Shown: positions 35,920 through 48,900 of the stretch, piece by piece
How positions within the stretch are numbered: position 1 is the stretch's first letter
How the letters are laid out: every line of letters begins with the position of its first letter
Assembly (NCBI RefSeq): GCF_002775205.1
Contig: NC_036461.1
Location: 14,111,015 to 14,175,014 of the forward strand
Direction: 5' to 3'
DNA from: Xiphophorus maculatus
Lineage: Eukaryota > Chordata > Actinopteri > Cyprinodontiformes > Poeciliidae
Length of the DNA: 64,000 nucleotides
Translations under genes and position numbers: made by a program
Notes under the pieces: model-generated
Told to the model about the DNA's origin: nothing
The model's input: only the letters and a program-made list of their open reading frames with translations
Databases searched by the model: none

Positions 35920-35988
35920 CTCCGCCCATTGGCTCAATATCGACCAATCATAAAACACTACGAGCCTGTAGAAAAACACTTAGCCAAT
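35920..35988 (+). promoter_or_regulatory. Probable promoter of the unknown gene: GC box and three CCAAT boxes
   Basis: A GC box (ctccgccca, 35920-35928) is followed by an inverted CCAAT (ATTGG, 35928-35932) and direct CCAAT at 35944-35948 and 35984-35988, all within 70 bp and about 510-575 bp before the start codon. The sequence then turns GC- and GT-rich (36000-36115), as expected of a transcription start region. The start site is inferred. Confidence 0.55.
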
Positions 35989-36494
35989 CGGCGTGCACTA
36001 CGGCCAGAGCCGGAGCAGGATTTCTGTGTTTGTGTGTCCGATGATCAGTCAGGCTGTGTGTATGTGTGTGAGTGTGAGAGTGAGAGTGCGTGCGTGTCTG
36101 AATGCGAGCGAGTGTAGTGTTATTTTATTATTTTTAAAGGAACATCTTTGAATTAAAGCTGTGTTAGAGTAAAGGAAGGCTTCCGGAGGAGAACATGTTA
36201 ACCTACCTGGAGCATACGAACTCAGATGAAGTGGTAAAGAAGTAGTTTGCTGCGTACAGCTCATGAACACAAGACGCATCTACGCAGTTTAACTAAATTC
36301 GGTTTAACATCTTTATCGACATCGGCTAACCTGAAGTTCAGATTGATTTTTTTTTTATTTTGTCGTAACTAGTAGGTTTTCAAGTAAAATGCCTTCTGTA
36401 GGTCGCTCAGGTTAGCTAATGAACTTGTAATCGTCATTTAAAAGACATCAAAGTAGCTAATTATTGGTGATAACCATAAGCTACTTTACATAAA

Positions 36495-36563
36495 ATGCTA
36501 AAGACACTGACGAAAAAGCTGAGAAGACAGTCACTCAATGAAATCCATCCTTTCCAGCTCAAG
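36495..36563 (+). CDS. Unknown gene, coding exon 1
   Basis: Encodes residues 1-23, basic, with LRRQS. Donor AAG|GTAAGT. An 8,187-bp intron follows. First-exon status is supported by the promoter-like sequence upstream and by A at -3 of the ATG. Confidence 0.75.
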
Positions 36564-36893
36564 GTAAGTTGGAATCAGTTTCTGTTAGAAAACATGGTTG
36601 TCATTGCAGGGAAAACATCTGAGAAAGACATTAGCCTGAGTGGGTGCAGCTTGGCTTTACTTTAGTCAGATTGAAGTCCTTGTAATGACTCCTGCAAGGG
36701 GTAATAATGAGTTAATTACCATTATTTCCTTTTCAGTTCTCCATTTTGCCTCGGCATTTTTTTTTTTACTTTTGTTTTCTCAAACCTGTAGTTTTCTCTG
36801 CCTTTGAGCTCATTACAACTCATTCAATACCTTGTTTGAAGGCATTTTCAACTCTGTTCCAGATGTGAATAATATAGCCTTTACTCATGCTAT

Positions 36894-36936
<43 letters not shown>

Positions 36937-39900
36937 TTGTGTGTGAGTGTGAGTGAAGGAGAGAGAAAGAGAGTAAGACATTTGCACTAATTTTCTTCAG
37001 GCTGTATAATTGCTCTACGTGTCAAAACAAACATTGAACAACAATTTGGATCTATAGACAGACTAGAAAAACAAACATTGTACTTTTAAAAACTGCTCTG
37101 AGCCATAATTATCCCAACATCTACAGTTTTCCACAGCTGAACCCACGTATGTGCTCTCCTTTGTCACTGCTTGCTCAGTTTGCATAATGCCCTTTTTTTT
37201 TTACTTAGGAGACGAGTGAATGGTGTCCTGCATGGGTCACTAACTTGCTCCATCTATACTATTGTGCATCAACCGACTGTATGTCGGTCGCATGGCTGCC
37301 ATTTTGTGCCAAATTGCTCCCGTTCAAAGGCCCAGCTGAGGATATTTACATTGAAAACGTGCAACCTCTATTGCCCACATTTGTTTATGTGTTCTCACTC
37401 AGTGATATAATCCTTTCCTCTGTATGATGGGGAATATGAAGTTCTCTACTGCAGATTATTATGAAAACAACCCCCTCATTTTGTCCACAAGTGGATACAC
37501 TGGCTTATTAACAGTTTTTTCCAGTTAGAACAGTACTCAGCACACCACATTCAACTATTTGACCTTTTCCAGAGACAAGGTCCATACAAAGATTGGGAAA
37601 GTGTTACTGAGCACTATGCTGTGAGTCGTTATTGGCTCAAAGAAATGTATCAAACCCAGTAAATTACCACTTCTTTATAGTACCCAAATGACAGTGGATA
37701 TTTGAGACTTTCAAAAATCACTCAGCCAGTTTTTCCATGACAGGCTCTGATTAGAAAATACTTGTTCCTCCTAATATGTTAATTACATCAAAACAATGGA
37801 ACAATGTCATAATGCCTATCTAAGAGGCTGTAGTACATTTTATTATGTTTAGGCTTTATAAAGCTGATTTAGTACGTCAGACCTCAAGGAGAACAGGAAC
37901 TTGGCATCAACCTGGAAAAGCCTGACTGTTAAGCATTGCTAAGAAAGTGTAGGTGCTTGTCCATGCAGGTTCATTGTGATGTTTTTTAGATGCAGTACAA
38001 GGTGGAAACCACCACTTCATCACAGGGCTCACATTGTTCTTAGGTGTGGTCACCAATTTACCTAACAGTCATGGTTTGAGACTGTGAGACAAAGTCAGAG
38101 TACCCAGAAAGAACAGGCAGTCTCCATGCAAAAAGACTCTAGGCTTGGAATTCGATCCCCGGATCTTCTCGCTGCACGGTGGCAACTGTGCTACCATGCA
38201 GCCTACTTTATGTTTATTAATTTGGGAATTACAGGGTAGAAGAGAATGGACTTCTCATGTTTACAAAATCCTGAAATATAGTTTTATGAGGCCATTTGAC
38301 TCTGGCATTTTTAGCATTTTACGCTACGGTTTTCATGCAGTCTGGAGAAGGAAAATTTAGCTAGCGGTGGGCCCCAATCAGGCCTCTTTTGTGCCCTGGA
38401 GATCTGACTCCTTCAAAATTAGGCATTTGCTCATACAGTTTTCATGTCTGATTGCTATTTAAAGATAACATTTACTTATGTGCTTAAAAAAATCATAGTT
38501 TTTCAGAGCAGTAAAGTTGTCTTCCATTAGTATTACAGTTATTCAGCCATGATCTTCACCATGTTTTACCAGACATGATGCATAGAGCTATAGTTGTGCT
38601 CATGTTTTGATCCAGTTGACAATTTTATTCACTTTGCTAAAGTGCTAAGCTAACATTAGCAAGCTCACTTTGCTGTGACTGGTTGATGGATTGACACCTA
38701 ATATATTCTAATGGCAAAGTTCAGAGCTGGTCAAATGGGATTGATTGTATTGCAGTGGGTTAAAAACATGTAGATTGTCATGGAAACTCTAGATTTCTAC
38801 TGAAAAGTTTAGGTTTACATCGTGTACACAGGCAATAATGTCATTTGCAAGCTGTGCACAGGAAAATAGCAATGATTGTTGAAAATTTGGCTGTAAACAA
38901 ACACAAACAGAAAAAAATAAAAAATCCACAGGCAAATTGTTTGCTTCCTGTACAGCTGGTATAAAAGTAGTAGATCAAGAATAGGTACTGAGATTTGAGT
39001 TTACTCTTAATACTAATGACTTATAAATACTTGGACCTCAACATCTTGACTTTTAAGTCATTCCTAAAACTTTATAAGCATTCAACAAAGAAGCATTTTA
39101 CAGGTTTTCTAAGATATAAAATAAAACGTAAAATAAAACAATCCAATATACAAACATGAATGCTATATAGCTGGAGTCATTATTTATTAGCCAGTTGCCA
39201 GGACATATGTTGGAGATGAATTTATATTGAATTGCAGTGGTCATTGTAATATCAGCATGTGAAGCACTATCATTGTCAAGGACTGCTTAGATATAATATT
39301 TAGTGGACCATTGCATTTTAAAGCCAATATATCCACGCTCTGCTTCATCATAATATAGTTGGCAAGTAGTTGGTAATAGTTAGCCAATGTAATATAGTTG
39401 GCCAACTCTTACTGCCCATAACCTCCACACTGGGTAATGATTTCAGTGAAGTTTATAGAAAGTAAAATTTTGATAACAATAAAACAGACAAGAGTGAGGA
39501 AAATATGTGTTTGTCTCAACAGATGTCAGTAAAAAATATTTCAATTGCATGTTTTCATACTCAAACATTTGTGAATAGACCCATTCGATTGCATGGTGTA
39601 GTCAACTCAAGTCTGTCTAAAGTGTGGACTGTAAATACACAAGTTATACAGTAGCAAGCCTAAACTTTGCTGTGAAAATTATATATAATTCTAGAAAGTC
39701 CAATTCAACCAAAATTTCCAGTTCAGTAGATGGCATGAACAGGAGCCAGTTTGGTCAGAGAGAAATCCTAATTGTTAATGTTTAAACAGCAAAACTTGGT
39801 CCATTTATTCCCATATACATATATAAACCTTGATCTGGGGTTAGCATCTTAATGAAAACTATTTATCTGCACTTTGATTCAGGAGCCACCTACTCAAGCT

Positions 39901-42900
39901 TTGTATTACAACTTTATGCGTGCTTGTGCCATGTTCTTTCTTTGCTGCTTCTGGTGCACATGTGCAGCAGTTTCTTGGAGGCTGATTTACATGGAAGAAC
40001 ATCTGAAGCAGCATTAGATCCGTGCGATTTGTGCTGTATCTCGGTTTGTAATGCTGCTCTGCCCATGCAGAGCTCACTCACGCTGGCCTTTTATCTGGTA
40101 TTTTCTAAAATTACTTCCAGCAGAGCACATTTTTCAAATATTTTCACTGATTGGGTTTTACTCCTTAAGTGAACCCATATTTTTTTTTAAATTGGCATGG
40201 CTTACAGCAGGTTCTCTTTGATGTTGTTCCATCTTGTTCATTAAAAGTAGCTGCTTATTGATACAAATGGCTAACCAAAGTCAGATTTCTCTGAAATCAA
40301 GACTTCTTCTTTTGTTTCTGAGGGCTGGTTTGCACACAGATTTTAAATTGGAGTTTGGTCTTCATGCTGTAATCCAGGAGCTCAAGGTGATCAAAAATCG
40401 GCCTAACTTGAGTTAAAAATCCACATGTGTGCAAGAGAAAAGAAATCGACCATCTCTGACCTTGTACCGGTGTGTTTTGTGAGGCAGTGTCCGTGTCAGT
40501 TTGGAAGGACGGAGCAAAGCTGATATGTGTGTGAACTGGGTGGTGTGAGTACGCTTTGACATTGCCATTGATCCAGCTTAGCAAGCTGCTCAGTGATGCA
40601 GGGGGCTGACAAGGATTTCATTCAACTGTTCTTGACACACAAACACACAACTCTTTGTCGAGGTTAGCGTGCATGGATAAAAAGTCGTTTTTTAATGCTT
40701 AAGTCATCCAATCTGCTATTCTGTCCACCTTTTTTGTCTGACCTCTGCAGTACTCTGCAATTAGCTGCCCAAATAAATAGTTATGAAGGTCTAATATGAA
40801 TAAAGGACAGTAGCAGCTAGTAAATCAAGAGGCAAAGAAATAAATGTGCCACTGGATTATGTTAGGGGGCATTACATTTATACATTTCAGTCAAAAAAGG
40901 GTGCTTATATCTTTTTAAAAGACTTATGAAAATATTACTTATATAATTGTATTTATCAGCCACACCCGAGTCTTTTAAGCCAGACACATTTTTGGAATTG
41001 GATCAGTTTTCCCTTGCAAGTCAAATACACAAGAACTCAAATAAAATCATAAATTTGATTCATTAATGAAAAAAGTTACCATTTTCAGTCTACAACCACA
41101 ACGACCAACATTTCTTTTAATGAATGGAGTTGATGCTAATTATAATGATGATGATAATAATGATAACATAAAGATCAGAGAAGTCTCCTTAAAGCTTAAA
41201 CAAGGATGGGCAAAGAAAGTAATTATGGGCCAAGAAACACCATCTCATTTATTATATTTGACACTGTCATTTTTGTCTCCGCGTTTTTCATTTTTGTCTC
41301 CACGTTTTGTTGCATCTGCAGGGCCCAAAAGGATCCGAACAAAAAGTGACTGCTAACTTTGCAAAGATTAGTGTCGTATTTATCTGAGAAGATATTTAGA
41401 CCCCGGTTTCTATTCCTCTGGGCCTTAGACATTTAATTGGTGATATAGGAAATAGGAAAATAGCATTTCAATTTTTTTTTTCCTCAAAATTGGATTCTCT
41501 AGGAAAAAAATATAAAGTCTTGCATACTTAGCTATTGAAGTCATTATTAAATATCATCTATATGTCATTCATTTTGGGTTGCCATGTGGCTCAGTGGTAG
41601 AATTAAATAATAAAATATAAAATGCTTAAATCCAAGGTTGAATTACATTTATATAAAATCTGAAGATTTTGTATCACATCCTATTTCCATTGGCTGTAAT
41701 TTTTATCCATTTGGATCAGTTGAATGTTATGAAGTAAGAGAGATTAGGTTCTCCTATGACCAGATCTAGACATTATTCATAGGAGTTGCATAACCATATT
41801 TCCCTACTATTGGTACATTGTAGAACTTTTCTTCAAACCATAAGAAGTCAAAACTTTTACAAAACATCCCCCTGACTGCTATGAACTAAAGTACTGAGAA
41901 CTTTTGCAGCTTTTGCATGCTTAGTCATATAGAACTTTGTGTTTTTGAATATGAAAAGAAAAAAAAAAATCCTTTTTTAAATATACTTTTTCCAATGTTA
42001 TTGCTTTATTATCCAGTAACACATGTACATAAATAATTTAAAGTAAAGATGGCTGACTTGACTCCCTCCACAGGGAATGTAAGTTACAAAGGATTATTGC
42101 TAAAGAAGCTGGCTGTATTCAAGCTTGTAAATAGAAAGTTGAGTGGAAGGAAAAAGTGTAAAATAAAATGTGAATGTATGAGCCTAACACAAGATCTCCT
42201 TTTTGTAGTAAATTATTAAAATATATGTATAGTACCTTAATGGAGTTACTAGGCATCTCTTCAGCAGCTGAAAGTTTACCTTTTAATTTTGAATATATAA
42301 ATATTTTGTGTACTGCAGTAGAGTTTGAACAAGATACTTCCTTCTCACCTGTTTTTCATATCTACCACCGGACGACCTGTCTAACCATAAGCTGATTGTC
42401 AGTTGGGCAGGATCTTGTTTTTTGTTGCAGCAAACTGTGAAACTATGCCAGAGCAGAAACATTATCAGATGTGGGTCACAGAAAAACACATGCAAAGTTT
42501 TCAGGTTCCCTCTTCCACAGTAACAATCCCTCCTGTCAGATGCTGTAAATATACAACAGACACTAAGGAAAGAGTCCAAAAAGGCACATAGTCAAGAAAC
42601 CTACTTTGAATATGCAGGAGCGAAGCTCACTGGCTGTTCATATAATTGCAGTGTGTCTGTGTACTGACTTAAACTCCCATTTATGTTGATTTAGTGTTGT
42701 GTTTTGGTTCATCACTGTGTTTTTCACTATGGCTACATGTGAGCTAGTCCAGTTAAGAGTCAGAGATGCAGTATTTCTAAGACATACGCCCATATCCTAC
42801 ACAAGGGTCCTCTGATCCATGAGCAACAGCCTTTGAGGTGACTCCCGGGGCGAAGGAAATGCCAAATCATTACTGTCTGCTTAACTTGTTGTCAGAGAGA

Positions 42901-45900
42901 CAGTGATCGCTCTGTGGAGAAGTTTCCAGACAGAAGCTCCAAAAGCTAAATATGGTAGAAAAAATGAACTCATTTCAGGGAATACACATTGCTCTCTTGA
43001 GGACATCTATAAGTGTTTGAGCAATGATTGTAGTTTTATTGCTACTTTCCTGCACTTTTGTATTAGAAAAGAAAAAAATTAACAGTTTCATTGATGATGG
43101 CTGACAACAGTTAATAGCACTTTACAGTTTAGCTTAAGCATTGTGTTAAAAGACATTCCCTGCATGAAGTTGTTGAGTAATTTTTTTATTTTTTTTTATC
43201 AAAACCCCTTGAATGTAAATAGCTCAGAAAAGCCTGACAGTTGTAGAAATACTATCCAGTTGAGAATTCTGGACATTCAAGCCTATTAACTTATATAAAT
43301 TAATTAAGACATGAAAATCACTAGGGAGTTATTTAAGTATATTTTGATCCAAACTGATGATTAATTTACTGCAATCTATTGTGTGGTTTACTCTGACATG
43401 ACTCACTACGTAATAAGTCTTCCATCTTCTCTTGTGATTGCATACAAAATATATTAAATCTGATTTCAAACATGAAAACGGGGAAGTTTTGGCTTTGTGA
43501 TGCAGCAGGACTGTCATAACAGAGCTTTGCTGAAGAGGCTGCTAAACCAAACAGTGGAATTTCCTTTTAATATCATTTGAATACAGCCTTTGGTTTGTTG
43601 GGATTTGGAGCTTTGGCTCCTGTTCCCCCTTTTCACACGTTCTGAGAAGCTTCAGAGCGAAGAGTGTGTGTGTTTTACACACTGTAAGCATATACACACA
43701 CACACACGCACAGATGGCAGCTGCTCAGCGAAGCCTCTGAGTGGTAATTACTGAGTGTGAGGCGCATTACTTAACTCTTAGCGTTGCATACTGCAGGCTA
43801 TCTGTATTGTTTCTGCTGCTGTAAAGGAGGAATTGATTTTTTATTTTTTTTAGACGGGCCTCTTAGGTCGTGGGAAACAAAGTCGGCAGTTTGTCAACAG
43901 GATGACTCAACTTTATGCGTCTATTTTTATTGTAGAATAAAATCGGCTTTGTTCTTACTGTTTGGAGCTCAACATGAATTGTTGCTGACTTATTGCTGTA
44001 AAACTAAAAAGAAAACATTAAAAACGGCCAAAGAAATTTCATTGTTTCACGTGTCTAAAATGTTGCTTTCTGCATTATGTTCATCTGTATGTAAGTAGTA
44101 AGTGTACGGTGTACACTTTAAATTTTTCCAATTGCGGTGTGTATTAGTCTGGGACTACTTAACACTGAGTTACTAATTCTGCGTTAAGTTTGTCTTGATA
44201 GATTTTTGATCTGGGAATAACGTTACAGCTAATGGCCGACATGGCGCTTCCTTGCAAATAAAACTGTGATAATCGCCACCAATTTTGTTGCTTTTTGTAA
44301 TTAAAGCTGTTAAACACAGCCTCCTTTGGTGACCATGTTGCTACAGTGTGTAAAATTACCAAAATGTAGAGAAATTTACTGGAAATTTACTAGTCTTTCT
44401 AGCGCTAACAGCAATAAACCTGGTCATCAAACATAAGTCAGCAAATTCCACTGGCTTTCGTATTTGAGTTTAGGTTTGATGTTCCCTCCAGGTCCAACCA
44501 AGAACTTGGACCAGGAGCTGCACATTACATTTACATTTAGTTTTTGTTAACTTGTTGATCTCTGTAGATATCAGGTAAGATTATGAGATTATGAGTAGAA
44601 TGAATTGTTTTGATTGGTCCAGTTATATGTAGACCTCCAGCAGAAGAAATGCAACTTAATTTTTTAATAATGTAATACAGTAGTAGTCGCCTGCCTTACT
44701 TAACTGTAATATGTGACAAGCTGAATGTTTTTTTTTGTTTTTTTTTTAAGATTTCCTATCATGGCAGTGGAGAGGGAGGGGAGAGTGATGACTCAGAAGG
44801 CGAGAACCAGGAGCTCGCACAGATTGACAGAGGTACATGTGGCATCTAAATAATTTTTCTTGTAAATAATGATTCACAAAATTCTGGTTTATTTTTACTA
44901 AATGCACATAGATAGTTGCATTTGGATATTTTTTATTTTTCTGACTGGGATTCTTCCTGCTCATTCGTGCTTTAACATCTTCAGAGAGACGGAGAAATTG
45001 TGCCCTCACCCCTTTGGCCACTAGCCAGCAGCACAACCAGGGTCCCGTGTCTCCGGCCCGGTTACGACGCCTCCGTCTTCTACTAGATGCCAATCTGGAC
45101 CGTCACTCATCAGAGGAAGAGCTGGAGCGGATCAGCTGCGGCGACAACAGGAAGTGGGTGTCCGGCTTTCCCCAGCGCCACAGCGACCATCACAGTAGCC
45201 CCTCCAGCGATGAAGAAGTGCGGGACCTGTGTGGCTGTCGGTCGCCCCCGGCCTCAGTCAGACCTCTGGTTGAGCCCGGTGCTGCTTGCCTGGCTGCCTC
45301 TCCCAGCCCTGTCCTGTTTAGCTCCAGCCCGCCACGCAACTTGAAACCACCCACAATGAGGTTTCAGCTCCAGGTGGCTCAGCCACTCGCACGGCCCATC
45401 ATCCTGACCCACTTTGACCAATCAGCACCTTATAGAAAGTATCGGCACAGCTACAGCGGCGAACCGGGGAGACCCAGTCTGGACCTGGAAAAAATGCAAC
45501 AGGTTAGTTTCCCAATTTGTCGTCGAAAGTCTACCAACTCTGCAGAATTACAAACTGTGGAAGAGAAACGGTTTGTTTGTTTCTTTTCACAAATTACTCA
45601 CCAAGTGGAAAAAGCTACTTTGGAGCTTTGCAGGTTTTAGTTGTGGTTCAGTGTAGCTTTTATTTCCTTTTACAGATGTTTATAACCTGTCTTAGAAAGT
45701 TAGTAATGAGTAGGAGCAGCACTTCAGTTTGAAGTCTATACAACATATTGCAGCGAGAAATATGCTTTTACATACAGTTTATATGTATCTCTGATGAGAG
45801 ATGTTAAGTTGTGTTATTAGCTCTGCTTTAATTCAAATTCAGACTTTTAAATTGGACTGCAGAGGCAAAGAGTTCAGTTTGACAGAAAATGAACATCCAG

Positions 45901-48900
45901 TTGAATTATTATTATTGCTTTAACATGTTTTTAAAAACTCTGTTTATTTCAATTAAATAAACAACCTTTTTATGTAAAGTAAAACTTTAAAACGATCTTT
46001 TTCATCAGTTAGTGGCAGAATTGGCTACAAAATGCATACATATGGTGCATTTCTCATTAAATGTTAGATATTATTTGCTCAATTTTATGTTAGATTATGT
46101 TAGATGTTAGATTTTATATATTGTCATTCCAAGTGAAGCTGTGAAAGCTTCACCTCTAATAATTGAGGTAGCAGACTGACGGTGATAACAAGGAGCACAC
46201 TATTTTAGCAAGAGTTGGAGTTGCAGCCATTATCTCTTTGCATTAAAATGGCCTCCCATGGAGGAAACCGCTGCAAAGAGTATCATCGCTAACTAATAGA
46301 ACAGTTTTCTGGCTCCTTAATGACTTCAAGTTGAAAGCTTCAGCCAGCAGGGATGAAGACTATTGGAGGTTGAAGATCATCTCCTCCTGAGAGGAACGCT
46401 ACAGAACTGTGTTGCCACCAGTGCAGAGGTTGCTACACGTTGGCAGCAAATAAGTCATTCATGTCTAAGAAAAGAAAATATGACAGACTTGAAGGAAGAA
46501 AAAGGATGGACAGCAGAAAAGTAGTCCAAACATATTTTAGCTGATAAATCCTCATTTGATTGGAAAATGATTTGTCTGTCAGAGAAAACAATGACTCAAC
46601 CAATGTGTTGGGTTGTTCTACTTTAAAAAATAAAAATAAAAACCACTCTGTCAGTGGGAATTGTAGAAGTTATGAAGAACCGGGATCAATGCTGGCATTT
46701 GATGTTTAAAATACTCTGTCTGTTCTTAAGTATACCACAGAAACATGTCGTGACACAAAGGGAATCTTTTAAGGCATAATATTAACACTAGGAAGCGTGC
46801 AGGACAGCTCAAAATGCAAAGAAAGCCTCCCATTTCCGTAGCTGGACACTCTCCACCTCGGTGGTCCTGCTGGAGAGGGATGAAGGAGAGGGAGGGACGG
46901 ACGGCAGATGTCCGCGCTCATTTCTCACAAAGGCTAGTGAGCGAGGGGAAACGACGAAGGGGTGGGAGGCAGAAGGAGAGGATTAAATAAACAAGAGAAA
47001 AACGACAGCCGCTAATGAGTCATGGAGAAGCTGGTCCGCTAATCATTAAAATCCAATAGACCTGTTGGCCCACACCGTGGATGGGACAGTATGTGTGCAG
47101 GGAGGGGGGAAGATGCAGGTTTCAGGGCTCCATATGTCCATGTGGTGTTTTTTTTTTTTTTTTTTTTTTTGAGGGAAAGAGCAGAAGATGGGAGACAGTG
47201 GGCAGTGCTGATCGAACAGTGTGTGTGCATCCATCATCCAGCCAGCATGTGCACATCCTCCTGTGCGTTTTACAGTATCCGTCTGTGTCTGTGAGCGTGT
47301 GCACGCTCAGTCAAGTGGAATGGGAGGTGCTGCTGGGTATACAAAAGGGGGCCTGCAGAGGTAGCAAGCCGACTCAGCCGGAGTTTCCCCCGATTAACCC
47401 TTTACATGAACGTCCTGGAGGAGAAACTGTAGAACAGAGTTAAAAAATGCAGTTAAGGGTTTGCAGATTTAAGGAAGTGTGCAAGAAAGCAAAAGTTTCA
47501 TATGATAATTGTTCTAGGTAAATAGAAAAATATGCAAAGCTTAAAAAAAAAAAAAAATTTTTTTTACACATGTCCCCTGAGAGTTTGGTCACAGCAAGAA
47601 CAAAATGCTGCATTTATGCGTGTCATAATTTTATTGAAAAGGAAGGTTACAAGGTCAGCGAGTTGCTTTATTTAAGTCCCCACTAATCCCTCGATAATCC
47701 ACGTCACAGATGAGGTTGAACCATTTGTTATTGTAATTATCCATGGAAGAGCAACAGTTTTTGTGCCAGATGCAGGTCATATACAGTGTACACTTGATGC
47801 TCACGTTTAATAAAAAAAAAAGTGTTTTAGGAGACAAAGCAAGGCATCGTAGGCTTGAAATTTGACCCACAACTGGAGAACCCGCTGGAAGAGGCGAGCA
47901 GATTTCTGGATGAAACTGACCGTTCTTGCCTCTTTCTTGTAAACAAACATTTGAACATGTGTGATTTATTTTGGAAGAGGGGCGTTCATACTTTATTAGC
48001 AGCAGCTGGGCCATAGTCACAGATACACTGAAGACTATATCACTTGGATTTTAACATAAGGTTGGTTGAAATTTGATCCCGTATAACTCTGGCACGAAGA
48101 TCAATCTCTGATCTAATCTCTCCAGTTTCAGAGGGTTGTTCCTTGTTACATTACCACCATAAACTTCAATGTTTTTGTTGGGATTTTACTTGACAGATGA
48201 TGACCAACACAAATGTTTTACCAGTGAAAATCTGAAAAATGTGTCTTGCATTTGTATTTAGCCTCAGCACTCAAATACCCCTAAATTACATTTCTTAAAT
48301 ACTCATCTCAACTTAGCCATGTTTTTGCACAACTACATTTTGCTGCTTCTAGTATTTCTCAGTATTTAGCTCCATTTGTCAGCCAATCTACTCTAACCAG
48401 TTTTTGTCCTTGTGAAAGCATTACTTCAGCATGATGCTGCCACCACCATGTTTCACAATGGGGAAATGTCTGTGGTTGTAACATGACAAAATGTGAATCA
48501 TTTTGCAGGATAGGGTAGTTCTACTGTTTTGGCAGAGAAGACTAATCAAGTTGAGACTAATCAATTATAAAAGGTGATGTGGTTGATTGTGTACAAAAAT
48601 AACAACAACAAATGAAACAAAAACTGTGTCCTGGTAAGTGCGCAAAGTTTAGGTTTATATTAATGCACAATATGGGATCCCAGACGAAATCAGGTGCTGA
48701 TCTGAAGTAAATTGTGTCTCTTAATCTGGAAGATTGTTGTGACAAACCAGCAACTTCTTATTTCACAACTGCACATCACATCTGGGTGAAATTCACATAG
48801 AAACGTACAAGAGCATATTTTGAATCCTTGGCAAGGAGCCTAATTTCTGTTTCCACATTCACATTTAGGTGATCTGCTCTCCTAGTTGTGCCACTGACGC

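Larger units (their letters stand above)
14392..36494. other. 22-kb intergenic region between MRPL33 and the unknown gene
   Basis: The flanking genes diverge from it. I find no exon with convincing protein resemblance. Contents: a Tc1-type relic (27320-27800), a weak Tc1-like trace (32670-32830), an L2-type repeat split by a hAT-like element (34525-34990), hairpins (20321-20342, 28903-28948), an (AAAT)n tract (32158-32196) and a possible short interspersed repeat (21780-21875). GC-richer islands near 16140-16400, 22640-22830, 24830-25240, 27990-28330, 30180-30450 and 33720-33960 are candidate regulatory DNA. Their open frames lack splice context and family resemblance. The remainder is AT-rich with nothing recognised. 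Confidence 0.7.
36564..44750 (+). other. Intron 1 of the unknown gene (8.2 kb)
   Basis: Contains the (GT)n microsatellite at 36896-36955, an L2-type relic (38085-38205), short tandem duplications at 41263-41310, a fragment near 41578-41605 (gttgccatgtggctcagtgg) resembling the end of a common fish repeat, and a (CA)n run at 43693-43707. No further exon recognised. Confidence 0.65.

Noticed and set aside
41578..41605. tRNA-like stretch gttgccatgtggctcagtgg
   Set aside because: No cloverleaf continues after it; more likely the end of a common fish repeat.
45503..45640. Continuation of the open frame of exon 3 of the unknown gene
   Set aside because: A good donor lies at 45503 and splicing joins in phase to two further exons with a 3' UTR; the continuation is treated as intron.
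47081..47443. Open frames crossing a 23-base T run
   Set aside because: Phe/Lys homopolymer frames are produced by the T run and are not genes.
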